A stretch of 64,000 nt of DNA from Beta vulgaris subsp. vulgaris (lineage: Eukaryota; Streptophyta; Magnoliopsida; Caryophyllales; Amaranthaceae): the NCBI RefSeq assembly GCF_026745355.1, contig NC_079209.1, positions 40,181,678-40,245,677 of the forward strand. The letters are read 5' to 3'. Of the stretch, positions 46,098-57,997 are shown piece after piece. Numbering within the stretch: the stretch's first letter is position 1; each line of letters starts with the position of its first letter. The translations under genes and the position numbers were made by a program. A model generated the notes under the pieces. That model saw nothing but the letters and a program-made list of their open reading frames with translations, was not told where the DNA came from and searched no databases.

Positions 46098-46797
46098 ATG
46101 ACAGTAACTTGGCCACCCAACCTTGAGCTCTTGCAGTTATCTTATCAATGAGAGGCTTACATTGAGTGAAAGTAAGCTTTTTTGAACTCAATGGGACCCC
46201 TAAATATTTAAAAGGTAGAGAGCCCAAGTTCATATTGCAGGCCTTAGATAGCTCATGAGCCTCATCAATATTAACCCCAGAAATATACATACTACTCTTT
46301 TCAGGGCTAGCATGAAGACCTGAAGCCCTTGAAAACTTCATAAAAGCATGAATCATCTTAGTGACTGAGCTATGATCTGCTCTTGTGAACATGAGCAGAT
46401 CATCAGCAAACATCAGGTGGGTTAAATGCAATCTCTCACATTTTGGATGGAAATTAAAATCCGGATTGTTCTTTAATTCCCCCAGACATCTACTTAGATA
46501 CTCCATGCTAATAGCAAATAAGAAAGGAGACAGTGGATCACCTTGTCTCAAGCCTTTCTTTGCATCAAAAGGAGCTGCTGGTTGCCCATTAACCAGAATA
46601 GAGTAAGAGACACTATGGACACAAGCCATAATCCAATCAGTGAATTTGGTAGGAAAACCTAACTCATGAAGCATACTTTGTAAGAAAACCCATTCCACTG
46701 AGTCATATGCTTTTTTAATATCCACCTTTAACACACATCTAGGAGACATCCCTTTTCTGTTGTACCCCTTATTAACTCAGTTGCAAGCAAAATGTTG
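46081..46797 (-). pseudogene. LINE3 ORF2, RT palm with FADD
   Basis: Minus-strand motifs: KVDIKKAYDSVEWVFLQSML, KKGLRQGDPLSPFLFAISME, LTHLMFADDLLMFTRAD (catalytic FADD), PFKYLGVPLSSKKLTF. The preceding SDNILLATELIRG joins the 56713 side of the copia insertion; one frameshift lies near 46735. It is the downstream half of the RT split by that insertion. Confidence 0.92.
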
Positions 46798-46802
46798 TCA
46801 GA

Positions 46803-48931
46803 TGTTATTTCACTAGGAACACTACAAGAGGGGGGGTGAATTGTAGTGTGGAACTTATTGCCAAATAATGCGGAATTTAAAACATAAGCAATAAGGAACT
46901 GAAAGTGCAAGAGAGATTTTTACGTGGAAACTTCTTGTCTCAATACAAGAAGAAAAACCACGACCTACTCAGGATTTAAACTCTTCACTATAATAGGAAA
47001 TCTCCTATGATTCAACCTATTACATACTCAGTTCCACTCGGAACTCAACCTCTCACAATCTCCATTATATACTCAGACTTAACTTAAGTCTTTCAAGAGT
47101 TCCCACAACTTTTACAAAGGTTTACTCAAACCCTTCACCCCTAGATAGACTTCACCCTAAGTCTACGCATACACAATAAGAACTTACTCAAGTTCCTAAC
47201 TCGAACTTACTCAAGTTCCTAACTCGACTTATCAAGTTCCTACTCGAACTTATCAGTTCCTAACTCGAACTTGATACAAGAATTCACTCAAACCCTTTAC
47301 CAAGTTCCCATTACAAGAGTTCACTCAAACCCTTTAACCCCAAACTCAAATACAGACGCTTGATAATTTGGTTTAACTCTAGTATATAGAAACTGAATAA
47401 CTGTAAAGGAACATGGCACTCGTAGGAACTTGAAACTCAAAGGAACTGACTCAAACAAGGAATAGAAATATATTTCTTTTTAACGCTATTCCTTAAGCCA
47501 AACTTATGGAATGACATAAGTCTAACACTATGGAAAGACACCAGTCAGACAATTTGAAACTCAATTGAACTTGTATATTTATAGAGTCTTTTAGAATGAA
47601 CGTGGGATGAATCATGTGTTAGTGGTTAAACCATTATCCCATGATGTTCCTTCCCTTAAGGAACAGTTCCTTAACACATCCCATGATCTCCATGATCACT
47701 GTTAAACGTGGGAAAGAATTAAGTTACTGCTTCCTAAATTTTAGCAACCACTTTGAGCATTAATTTGAAAATCTGATTTAATTAAAAACATATTAATTAT
47801 TAAATCTGAAATTAAATTATTTTAATAAAAATATTATCTTTAAATTTCTTCCGTAAAAACCGAATAATATTTTTATTATCTTTTGAAAAATAAAATCTTT
47901 TCCTTAAAAAGATTTTCCATAAAATCAGATTTTTCCTTAAATAAAACGGTTACCTATAATCTAGGCATATTTTACTCAACTGACACTAATTACCGTTGTA
48001 ATGCTCCATCCTAAGTCTAGTTCCTTTTAATAGTTAGTTCCTTTAACTTAGATTAAAAGACTACCACGTCTGTTCCTTTAGAGAGGAACAGACAGACAAG
48101 TTCTTTAACAATACTCATTATACGTATTATAAATCTAGGCTTTTTATTTTCCAAAAACTAAAAAAATAAAATTAAATTAATTAAAATTAGATTCCTAAAG
48201 AAACCGATTTTATTAAAAACTTATCTTTTATTTTAAAACTAAAACTTATCTTTTATTTTAAAACTAAAACTTATCCTAAAACAACTAATGCACATTATTT
48301 ATAAATATTAACCACGTAGAGATTTATTAAGAAATAAACTCTTAATAAATTCTTATAGATTAAGATAATAATATGCATCAGATTTATTGACTCTTAAATA
48401 CTTTTGACTCTAAGTTCCACGAGTTCCTTTGACCTTACGAGTTCCTTTAGACCTTGTTCCATTACCTTTCATGTTTCCATATACTTACATGAATCCTAGA
48501 AAAAAACTCATATTTTCTGCCTTCATGCTCCATGCTGCTCCAACTCAAGAACCGCATGTTGATAGCTCCACCTTTGGAACTTCAGTGTGCTAGTTCCTTT
48601 AAGAAACTTCGCACTCATAGTTCCTGCTCAGGAACTTCTTGTTTCAACTCTGAAACGTTATATTGCTGCTCCCACTCAGGAACTGCTCCAGAACTTCATA
48701 TTCAATGTTTCTCATAGGATGTACCTAGGAACCGCTCTAGTTGTGTTCCTTATAGGAACTCTTTTAGGAACTTCACTTGTGGGAAGACCTTCATGAAAGA
48801 CCTTCATGATGTGATATATTCAACCTTTGATGAATTGTTTCATGTTAATGTAATATGCACATCTCAAACACACATGTTAGTTAGATAATCATCATTTGTT
48901 TATAATCATCAAAATACTACATGACTCAACA
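46803..48931 (-). repeat. Left LTR (3' LTR) of the 46803-56707 element
   Basis: 2129 bp, with the same order of sequence as 54651-56707. At 47186-47275 a short unit (ACTTACTCAAGTTCCTAACTC and truncated variants) is repeated more times than in the right LTR. Confidence 0.95.
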
Positions 48932-48950
48932 ATTTCCCCTTTTTGATGAT
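48932..48950 (-). promoter_or_regulatory. Polypurine tract adjoining the LTR, with a second at 49131-49142
   Basis: The minus strand reads TCATCAAAAAGGGGAAAT next to the LTR, and AAAAGGGGGAAG about 200 bases further in. Confidence 0.75.
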
Positions 48951-51900
48951 GACAAACAAATGATGCTTATCACAAATTAAGCAATAAACGATGTACTTTA
49001 ATTCCCCATAATGAACAAGTCATGCAAGTATATGAAGGAGATACCAACATAAATAAACACATCATTAAAGAACAATCACATGGAAGGATATAAGACTTAA
49101 CTATATTTGACCATAAGCATCATACATATTCTTCCCCCTTTTGTCATTATCGAAAAGGATCATCTTACACACATTTATTTTAGGTAAATCATATACACAT
49201 TATTTTATATGCTACACTTACCACCATTAAGGTTAAACACTTGTTAGTCCCAAAAGCCTGAAGAATATCAGTTTTCAAACTTAGGATGCATGTGCTACAC
49301 AAATTTCCAACTCACAATCCAAAGACCCAACTTCAAAAACCATTGAAGGAACTTGACAAGTAAGAAAATAAAAGTCAAGCAAAAATCAATTTTGAAGGTC
49401 AAGAATGGATTAAATGATAGGATATTGTAATATCCGGCTCAAAGAAATATGCAAGAAGTTTGTGGAAAATTTTGAGTAGAAGGAACTTGAGATATATTGT
49501 GTGCTCTATGGTTTAGACTTATAATAAGAGGTTCTCAACAATCATTATAGTTAATCACTTCACCTCACACTTTTTAAATCTTTGTCAAACCTCACACACA
49601 TTCACCTTGATATAATCTATCAAGTTCACTTTACTTAACTAAGCAGCCATGAGGAACTCATTGAGTGAAAAAACTTGAACAAATTCATCTTTATAGTCAA
49701 GTTCTTTCAATCATTCGCTTATGTTCCTCTTCTCAAATCATCAAATCCATGAGTAAGCATTTTCACAACCATATATATGACATATTGAATTCTAGAAAAT
49801 AATAAAGATTGGATCACCCTTGTTTACTTTTTTTTATTTCAATTTTTTTTTAACAAGGGTGTCATTACAAGATGTTGTACTTTTCCTAGAATGTCACATT
49901 TACCTACCACAAAGAAGTAAACATATATATCGATTCCTTCCTTATTCCCCCTGAGTTCTTTACCATTCCTTCATCATTAGGAACTTATATGAGTAGCTCC
50001 ATCTAATGATATATCTTTCTGAGCATCAATTGTTAAAACATATAATACTTGCTTCTCACTTCTTCCTTAACTTCCCCTCAAAATGTATTTACCATTTATC
50101 ACTCTTTATGTATCATTGAACCATAAAAAGTCATGAATTTTAATTTAGAGCACACGGGAATTAGGATATTTGAAGTGACAGGATATGAATGGAATGATAA
50201 ATTAATTAATCAAAGGGTGTTTGAAGAAATGTGGTGTGAACTGTTGATAGTTGGCTAAGAATAGGTTTGTTCCCTCTAAAAGTTAAATGAAATGAAATAT
50301 ATTAAGGGAATTTACCATCTTGTTCCAACAAGGTTTCTTTCATTGTATCTTTGGCAACTTAGGACTTTCATGTTTGCCAGCATCCACAATTCTATTATGA
50401 GACCTCTAACACTCTTAGGCAAGAGAATATGCCTTTACGACACAAAAATTAAGTGTAACATATTTACTCTAGTGTGTATATAATCACTTCAATTTTAGTA
50501 CATGTAAGAACCCAATTCGACAAAACTTTTGGAAAAGAACATGTTTATGCTCAAGTCATACTTCATTAAGTCTTGTTCCTCTAAACAGTCCATGAATAGG
50601 TGAAATTATAAAGAACATATATTCACATAATTTAAAGCAAGACTTTTAAAATTTATGCATTCAGATTATAAATTTTAACAATGTAATATATTAATGTGAA
50701 TAGGAACATCATAACTTAAGTCATATTTCACCATGAATATAGAATTACCTCAAGTACTGGACTGATTTTGATGACTTACTTTTGAATTCCCGAACTGTTA
50801 GTTCCATCATTTTGATGTCTTCACATCTGATGGATACTTCCATTCCAACTTGACTCATACTCATCGTTCTTCAAAAGTTCCTTGACATGTTTTTGTCATA
50901 ATATCATTATGCTCCAAGAGAGTAGTTGAGTTCCCTTATCATGCTCGTGTACTCATTTGCGTATAAGGTTAGCAAAAACTCTTGCATAAAATAGTTAGTG
51001 TACCAAGCATATTATCCATATTACGATGTACAACTACTAAGTCAATTCCTCTTGAAAACAGAAATTATTGTTAATTTTGAAATCATTTTTCAAGAAGAAA
51101 CTTGATGTTGTTCCTCGTATATTTTCAGTAAAAAAGAATTATTTTGAACACATTGAAAATCTATTTAGAACAACCTAAAACCCATGTAAGCAACAAAAAG
51201 AATATTCAATTATTTCATGACCTAGCTATATGAATAAAAGTTTCCTCAAAATCAATACCTTTGTTTAGTTGTTTCTCTCAACAACTAACTTGTATAGAGT
51301 TTCTTTGCCTATGTCTCTGTGAATGAGCCATATGTATACTTCTTATGTTCCAGTTAGAATCAAGAAACTCGATTGTTGGAATTGTTTGTTCCTAATGATT
51401 AGGCAGGAACTTTGCTTACACATATTCATTGAGTTGAATTTTATTTCGTGAACTTGAACTTTGATCTTCATTTTTAAGATCTTCTCCATACGTTCATATA
51501 GCTAGCTACTATTACTTTTTAGAGTGACATATTTCATATCAAGAACTCTAGCTCCACAGGAACTTGTGAGTTCAACATAAAAATTCATCTTTAACCTCAT
51601 CGCTTCTATTTTTAAAGTTCCTTAGATGATTCTTATTGCTATTAATTCCAAAACACTTAAATCAAATGCTTAAGAATATAATACCAATGTTTTCTCCTTT
51701 GAAGATGTCATAGGATGTCTTGTTGATCAATTTATAATCATCCTTTGTTGATGATTTAGCAAGTGACATCGATTGCTATTTCTAACTTGTTCCTTGTTCC
51801 TGCATACATCATCAAACTTGTTTGGAACTTGGTTCCATGGTTAGATCTTGAATATAATAATTTATGAACACTTATACTTTTAATTTCTTAGCAATGATTT

Positions 51901-54633
51901 CACATTATGTGGAATACTTACTTTGTGATTAAAGGAAAGAATCAAGTGTTCCTTAAATAACTATAAACAAGAAAAATCTCCTTCAAAATTCTAATCTAAA
52001 CACTTAAAATGCCACGCAAATTCATGTGAAAAGGTTCGAAGAATTTGTGATGCACACCAAATTTTGAAAAAGATAAGATCACATACTATCTTCATGGACA
52101 CAATATACAAACGTATACCTTTAGGAACTAGATATAAGATATACCTATAATCAAGTTCCTTGGTCTAAATTTGTCAACCATGATGAAGTTAGAATGTTAT
52201 TATTTTGATAGATATAAGTAGATCATCCTCAATAATGACTAGTCATGTCATGTTGTTAGGAACCAAATTGAGATCCACAAAGTATGTGTTCCCTACTTGA
52301 TTCCCTTCAAGTGTGACATTTCTAGCTTTTATTTGAAGACACAATTTAATTGCAAGACAACCAGAGTTAGTGAACTTTAAAAACTGTAAACATAAAGTGC
52401 TTCATTAACTCGACAATAAATATGTATACAATGAAACAAGAACTTAACTTACCAACATTTGATTATTAAACAGTCTTACCATTTTACGTTGGTTTCTGAA
52501 GCTACAGTTCCTTCATCATAAGCATATAGCGAGAGTAATGTTGATTTGTCTATCATCATATGCTTGGAACACTCGTTGTCGAGCTATATCTTACGAGTTG
52601 TTCCCCTCACTAAATATTGTTTGTTCCTTCAGTTTGGGTTGTCATAAACTAAGAAATATAATCCATAAAGCGAACCCAAAAAGAAATACTTTGTGCATTT
52701 TAATATTAGTAGGTTAGTCAAAAGATATAATATAATTAAAGCATATAATGAAATAAAGTTCCTTAAAAATATAGTCTCATATGAAGAGGAACTTCTGCTT
52801 TGTTCAAGTGAACTAAGATTAATTTCAAAAGAATTAGAAACTTGTTCCAAATGTTGGTATTTTTCTATACCATTTAGTAGTTCCACTAATATTAGTTTAC
52901 CATCGCTTCCTTCAAATCAATAGTCAATGTTTCTTGATTTGAGAAGCTGATTTTATGCATTTAATTTGGTGGAAATAGAATAAGTAGGCAATAGGAACAA
53001 TTTGCTATTATAAGAGAATAAAGGCACTGAGACTTTAATTACTTAACTCACTTAATCACTTAGTCAGAGACACTTAGAACTTCATTAATTAAGATCCTAT
53101 ATAATAGTTATTTAGATTAATCATGAGATTAGATCATAGGATCATGGATTTACACGTTGTTCCTTTCCTTGAGGAACAAGCACATCATGCGCCACTTTTA
53201 TACGTTAATTGAACGTGTTATATCCATATCTTACTTTCCTAAATTCTAGGAAATTGTTAAGCATAAAAAATTAATGTTAGTTCTTTTTAATAATATCCAA
53301 GAAGGTTTTTCTTTAAATATAAAAGATTTAATTTTTTTTTTATTAAAATCTTTCCATAACCAAAAAAATCTTTAAAATGATTTAACTTAGTCAAAATCTT
53401 TTTCGTTAAAACCTTCCTAAATTATAGCCTTAATTAAGCTTCTATTATTATTTGAAAATGAACATCAGTTAATAGATTTGTTGATTCATGCTTAATTACT
53501 ATACTCATGTGATTATATTAGAGTTCGTTTGAATCAATTTAGTTGTGCCAATAAGTTTGTTCCTTTCAGAGGAACTGATAATCATTCTCTTATTACATCT
53601 ATAAGTTCCTTTACCAATATTAATTATATCCGTAGACAAACCTACAAGATATAATTTTACTTGCACAAAAACTTGAAGAGAAGTTAGATTGAAATAATTC
53701 ATATATATGTAACGATCATAAAACAACTTCTCTTTCATAACCTTCTTCAATCATGTATTTATAAGAGATATCAAAAATCAAATTTGATAATAATAATGAC
53801 CAAGATATATAGTATGTAAAGATTATTACCCAATTTCCTAAGAAATATATTTCACCTTTTACATACTTTTTCTAGCTTTTGTAGTCATAGGAACTCATGT
53901 CTAGAACTACTTTCTAGAAACAACTAACCTCTACATCAAGAGATGTCAGTTCCTTTCACATTACCTGCAAAATAAGCAAGTTCTTGGTTTTTGGTACCCA
54001 AATATATGTTGGGTCCTTTCTTGTTAGTAGGAAGAACATAAAATATCCATATTCATGATGTACGACATATCTACCACTACTAACAAGGAACATCATGTAC
54101 CGACATAAGAAATATTTCAAATATTCATGATGCATAATAAAACTATCATTTGGCAAATGAATAATAATATGAGTGTGATATAACATGCCAAAAATAATGG
54201 ATTTTCCTTAAGATGAGAAACCAAGTTCCAGAGACACAAATATGCATTGTTCCATATAACTTGTTCCTTCAACTATTTCTAGTATATGATTCTTTGATAT
54301 TTTTAAAAAAATTGGAAATCTGAATTTTGTCTTTAGAAAACAATGTTAAAGCTATCCTAAATTTCTATAAAAACATCAAAGCCAAATAAAACAATCTTAC
54401 TAGAAATACTTAAGGAACAAGTTCCAATGTAATATATGCGTATAAAGAATATCTCAAGGAAGAGATACTTACATCAAAGGGGTTGTTCATAATCCTGAGT
54501 GACTTTTAATTGTGTATAAAAAGTCTGCCTTCACTTGTTCCTTTGAATGACATCGGGTGAGTTCCTTTCTCGTACGTGTTCTTTCTTCTTGCAGGAACTT
54601 AACTCAGCAGGGTTTCCTGCTTATCAATGAGTT
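48951..54633 (-). pseudogene. Decayed internal region with gag-pol remnants
   Basis: No long frame remains. Short stretches align by eye with the intact order of the 10005-21027 element. 50990-51060 resembles its RT segment near 15300-15370. 52258-52310 resembles the pre-integrase stretch near 17222-17280. 52555-52600 resembles the protease stretch near 17535-17580. The order is conserved, so this is the same type of element with many substitutions and indels. Confidence 0.7.
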
Positions 54634-54648
54634 CCGGCTCTGATACCA
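54634..54648 (-). promoter_or_regulatory. tRNA-iMet primer-binding site
   Basis: Minus strand TGGTATCAGAGCCGG, two bases from the LTR at 54651. Confidence 0.92.
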
Positions 54649-54650
54649 AT

Positions 54651-56707
54651 TGTTATTTCACTAGGAACACTACAAGAGGGGGGGTGAATTGTAGTGTGGA
54701 ACTTATTGCCCAAATAATGCGGAATTTAAAATAAGCAATAAGGAACTGAAAGTGCAAGAGAGATTTTTACGTGGAAACTTCTTGTCTCAATACAAGAAGA
54801 AAAACACGACCTACTCAGGATTTAAACTCTTCACTATAATAGGAAATCTCCTATGATTCAACCTATTACATACTCACGTTCCACTCGGAACTCCAACTCT
54901 CTCACAATCTCCACTCTATACTCTAGACTTAACTCTAAGTCTTTCAAGAGTTCCCACAACTCTTTACAAAAGTTTACTCAAACCCTTCACCCCAGATAGA
55001 CTTCACCCTAAGTCTACGCATACACAATAAGAACTTACTCAAGTTCCTAACTCGAACTTACTCAAGTTCCTAACTCGAACTTGATACAAGAATTCACTCA
55101 AACCTTTACCAAGTTCCCATTACAAGAGTTCACTCAAACCCTTTAACCCCAAACTCAAATACAGACGCTTGATAATTTGGTTTAACTCTAGTATATAGAA
55201 ACTGAATAACTGTAAAGGAACATGGCACTCGTAGGAACTTGAAACTCAAAGGAACTGACTCAAACAAGGAATATAAAATATAATTCTTTTATAACTTTAT
55301 TCCTTAAGCCAAACTTATGGAATGACATAAGTCTAACACTATGGAAAAACAGTCAGACAATTTGAAAACTCAATTGAACTTGTATATTTATAGCAGTCTT
55401 TTAGAATGAACGTGGGATGAATCATGTGTTAGTGGTTAAACCATTATCCCATGATGTTCCTTCCCTTAAGGAACACGTTCCTTAACACATCCCATGATCT
55501 CCATGATCACTGTTAAACGTGGGAAAATTAAGTTACTGCTTCCTAAATTTTAGCAACCACTTTGAGCATTAATTTGAAAATCTGATTTAATTAAAAAATA
55601 TTAATTATTAAATCTGAAATTAAATTATTTTAATAAAAATATTATCTTTAAATTTCTTCGTAAAAACCGAATAATATTTTTTATCTTTTGAAAAATAAAA
55701 TCTTTTCCTTAAAAAGATTTTCCATAAAATCAGATTTTTCCTTAAATAAAACGGTTACCTATAATCTAGGCATATTTTACTCAACTGACATAACTTACCG
55801 TTGTAATGCTCCATCCTAAGTCTAGTTCCTTTTAATAGTTAGTTCCTTTAACTTAGATTAGTAGACTACCACGTCTGTTCCTTTAGAGAGGAACAGACAG
55901 ACAATTCTTTAACAATACTCATTATACGTATTATAAATCTAGGCTTTTATTTTCCAAAAACTAAAAAGATAAAATTAAATTAATTAAAATCAGATTCCTA
56001 AAGAAACCGATTTTATTAAAAACTTATTTTTATTTTAAAACTAAAATTATCTTTTATTTTAAAACTAAAACTTATCCTAAAAAACTAATGCATATTATTT
56101 ATAAATATTTAACCACGTGAGATTTATTAAGAAATAAACTCTTAATAAATTCTTATAGATTAAGATAATAATATGCATCAGATTTATTGACTCTTAAATA
56201 CTTTTGACTCTAAGTTCCACGAGTTCTCTTTAAGAGCCTTTTGTTCCATTACCTTTCATGTTTCCATATACTTACATGAATCCTAGAAAATAAACTCATA
56301 TTTTCTGCCTTCATGCTCCATGCTGCTCCAACTCAAGAACCGCATGTTGATAGCTCCACCTTTGGAACTTCAGTGTGCTAGTTCCTTTAAGAAACTTCGC
56401 ACTCATAGTTCCTGCTCAGGAACTTCTTGTTTCAACTCTGAAACGTTATATTGCTGCTCCCACTCAGGAACTGCTCCAGAACTTCATATTCAATGTTCCT
56501 CATAGGATGTACCTAGGAACCGCTCTAGTTGTGTTCCTTATAGGAACTTCACTTGTGGGAAGACCTTCATGAAAGACCTTCATGATGTAATATATTCAAC
56601 CTTTGATGACTTGTTTCATGTTAATGTAATATGCACATCTCAAACACACATGTTAGTTAGATAATCATCATTTGTTTATAATCATCAAAATACTACATGA
56701 CTCAACA
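54651..56707 (-). repeat. Right LTR (5' LTR) of the 46803-56707 element
   Basis: 2057 bp, from TGTTATTTC to CTCAACA; it pairs with 46803-48931. Confidence 0.95.
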
Positions 56708-56712
56708 TCAGA

Positions 56713-57120
56713 GATGTGCCTGTTTGGAATAAACCTAGCTTGAGCTTCATTAACAACTTCATCGATCACCTTTTGCAACCTATTTGTGATAATCTTCGAA
56801 ATAATCTTGTAAGTGACAGTACAACATGCTATTGGTCTGAACTCTTTAGCTTGAATAGCATTGGCAACCTTAGGGATAAGGGTAATAGAGGTAGAGTTCA
56901 GAGGCTTATGTAAATAGGCCTATTCAAAAAATTCATTCACAGCATCATAAACAGAATCCTTAATTACAGGCCAACTCTTTTTAAAGAAAAAAGAATTAAA
57001 CCCATCCAAGCCAGGAGATTTTTTATCTTCAATTCCAGATAAAGCTTTATCAACTTCGTACTTGGTAATAGGTTGAATTAACATAGTGCAAGCCTCCTGA
57101 CTTAGCCTAGCTCCAGCCAT
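56713..57120 (-). pseudogene. LINE3 ORF2, RT fingers, upstream half
   Basis: 56920-57120 gives ITKYEVDKALSGIEDKKSPG and GFNSFFFKKSWPVIKDSVYD. After a TAG stop the sequence continues as STSITLIPKVANAIQAKEFR, PIACCTVTYKIISKIITNRL and ARFIPNRHISD, right up to the copia insertion. Confidence 0.9.
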
Positions 57121-57121
57121 T

Positions 57122-57300
57122 TAATCTGTCATCAGCCTTAGAAATTGCATTAAAATCCCCAATTAAGATGAGAGGTTTATCACACTCATCAGAGATTTGT
57201 AACAACTCTTGTCATAAAGCTTTCCTATCCTGTATGGTATGTAAGCCATATACAGCAGCCACCCAAGCCTGAAAACTTCCATCAAGAGATTCCACATTAA
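57122..57300 (-). pseudogene. LINE3 endonuclease, downstream half, then deletion
   Basis: Minus strand: VNVESLDGSFQAWVAAVYGL, one stop, then KPLILIGDFNAISKADDRLN with the catalytic GDFN. It runs straight into RT N-terminal sequence at 57120; the rest of the endonuclease and the linker (about 1 kb in LINE2) are missing. Confidence 0.85.
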
Positions 57301-57319
57301 CCACACTACTACAAAAGGA

Positions 57320-57500
57320 GTGTTATTGCGACGCTTTTTAACTCATTTGGCGACGCTTAAAAGCGCCGCGAAATTTGCTCTCGACGCTGTCAAAAAGCGT
57401 CGAGCAGAATCAGTCGGCAATTCGCGTCAACAAAAAGCGTCGCCATTGGCGTCACCAAAAAGCGTCTCCCTTACCCGTATAACCGTCGCCACATTGGTTA
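57320..57500. repeat. Left subterminal GCGACGC-type repeats of the CACTA element
   Basis: At least seven GCGTCG/CGACGC-type motifs occur in 180 bp, including an inverted pair CTCGACGCT...AAAAGCGTCGAG. They mirror weaker copies at about 62035-62155 (GACGCCTAAAAGC, GCGTCGAGGACAAAGCGTCC). Confidence 0.8.
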
Positions 57501-57997
57501 GTGGGGTGCCATCAATTAATTTATAGACGCTTTAAAGTGTCCTAATTCGAGACACTTTTGTCGACTATAATTAGTCACGACGCTTTTTAGTGCTGAGAGA
57601 AATTTGGCTGGAAAATTATTCTTATATTGTCATAAGTTCTTGACAAGGAAAAGCGTCTAGATTTTGTATGGACTCTTTTGGTACTTGTTTCCTAATTAAT
57701 TAACAAATAATAATATATAATAATAAAGTAATATAATATATAGTAAGTTAGAATATAAAGTCAACAACAGAACTTGAAGATTACATGAAAATACTTCGAA
57801 CAATGTATATATATCATAAATCATAAACGTAGTTCATACAATTAAAATCCCTACACACATTCATCAATAATACTTCATAACTAATATGTTTCTAAAAATA
57901 TCACAAAATTAAAAAACACTAAAAATGTAGTTGTAGCCTTACAAAGCTAACTAATACTAAGATCTAGCAAAACAATGATGGTAGCCAATTTGAAGCC

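Larger units (their letters stand above)
46803..56707 (-). mobile_element. Sirevirus-like copia retrotransposon, 9.9 kb, internal region heavily decayed
   Basis: LTRs at 46803-48931 and 54651-56707 begin TGTTATTTC and end CTCAACA. TCAGA flanks at 46798-46802 and 56708-56712. A tRNA-iMet primer site adjoins the right LTR and polypurine tracts adjoin the left, so the element reads on the minus strand. It inserted in the RT gene of LINE3. Its LTR start (ACACTACAAGAGGGGGGGTG) resembles, but is distinct from, that of the 10005-21027 element. Confidence 0.94.

Noticed and set aside
48532..48796. Short frames that recur at 56320-56572
   Set aside because: They are in the two LTRs of the same element, so recurrence reflects LTR duplication, not a gene family.
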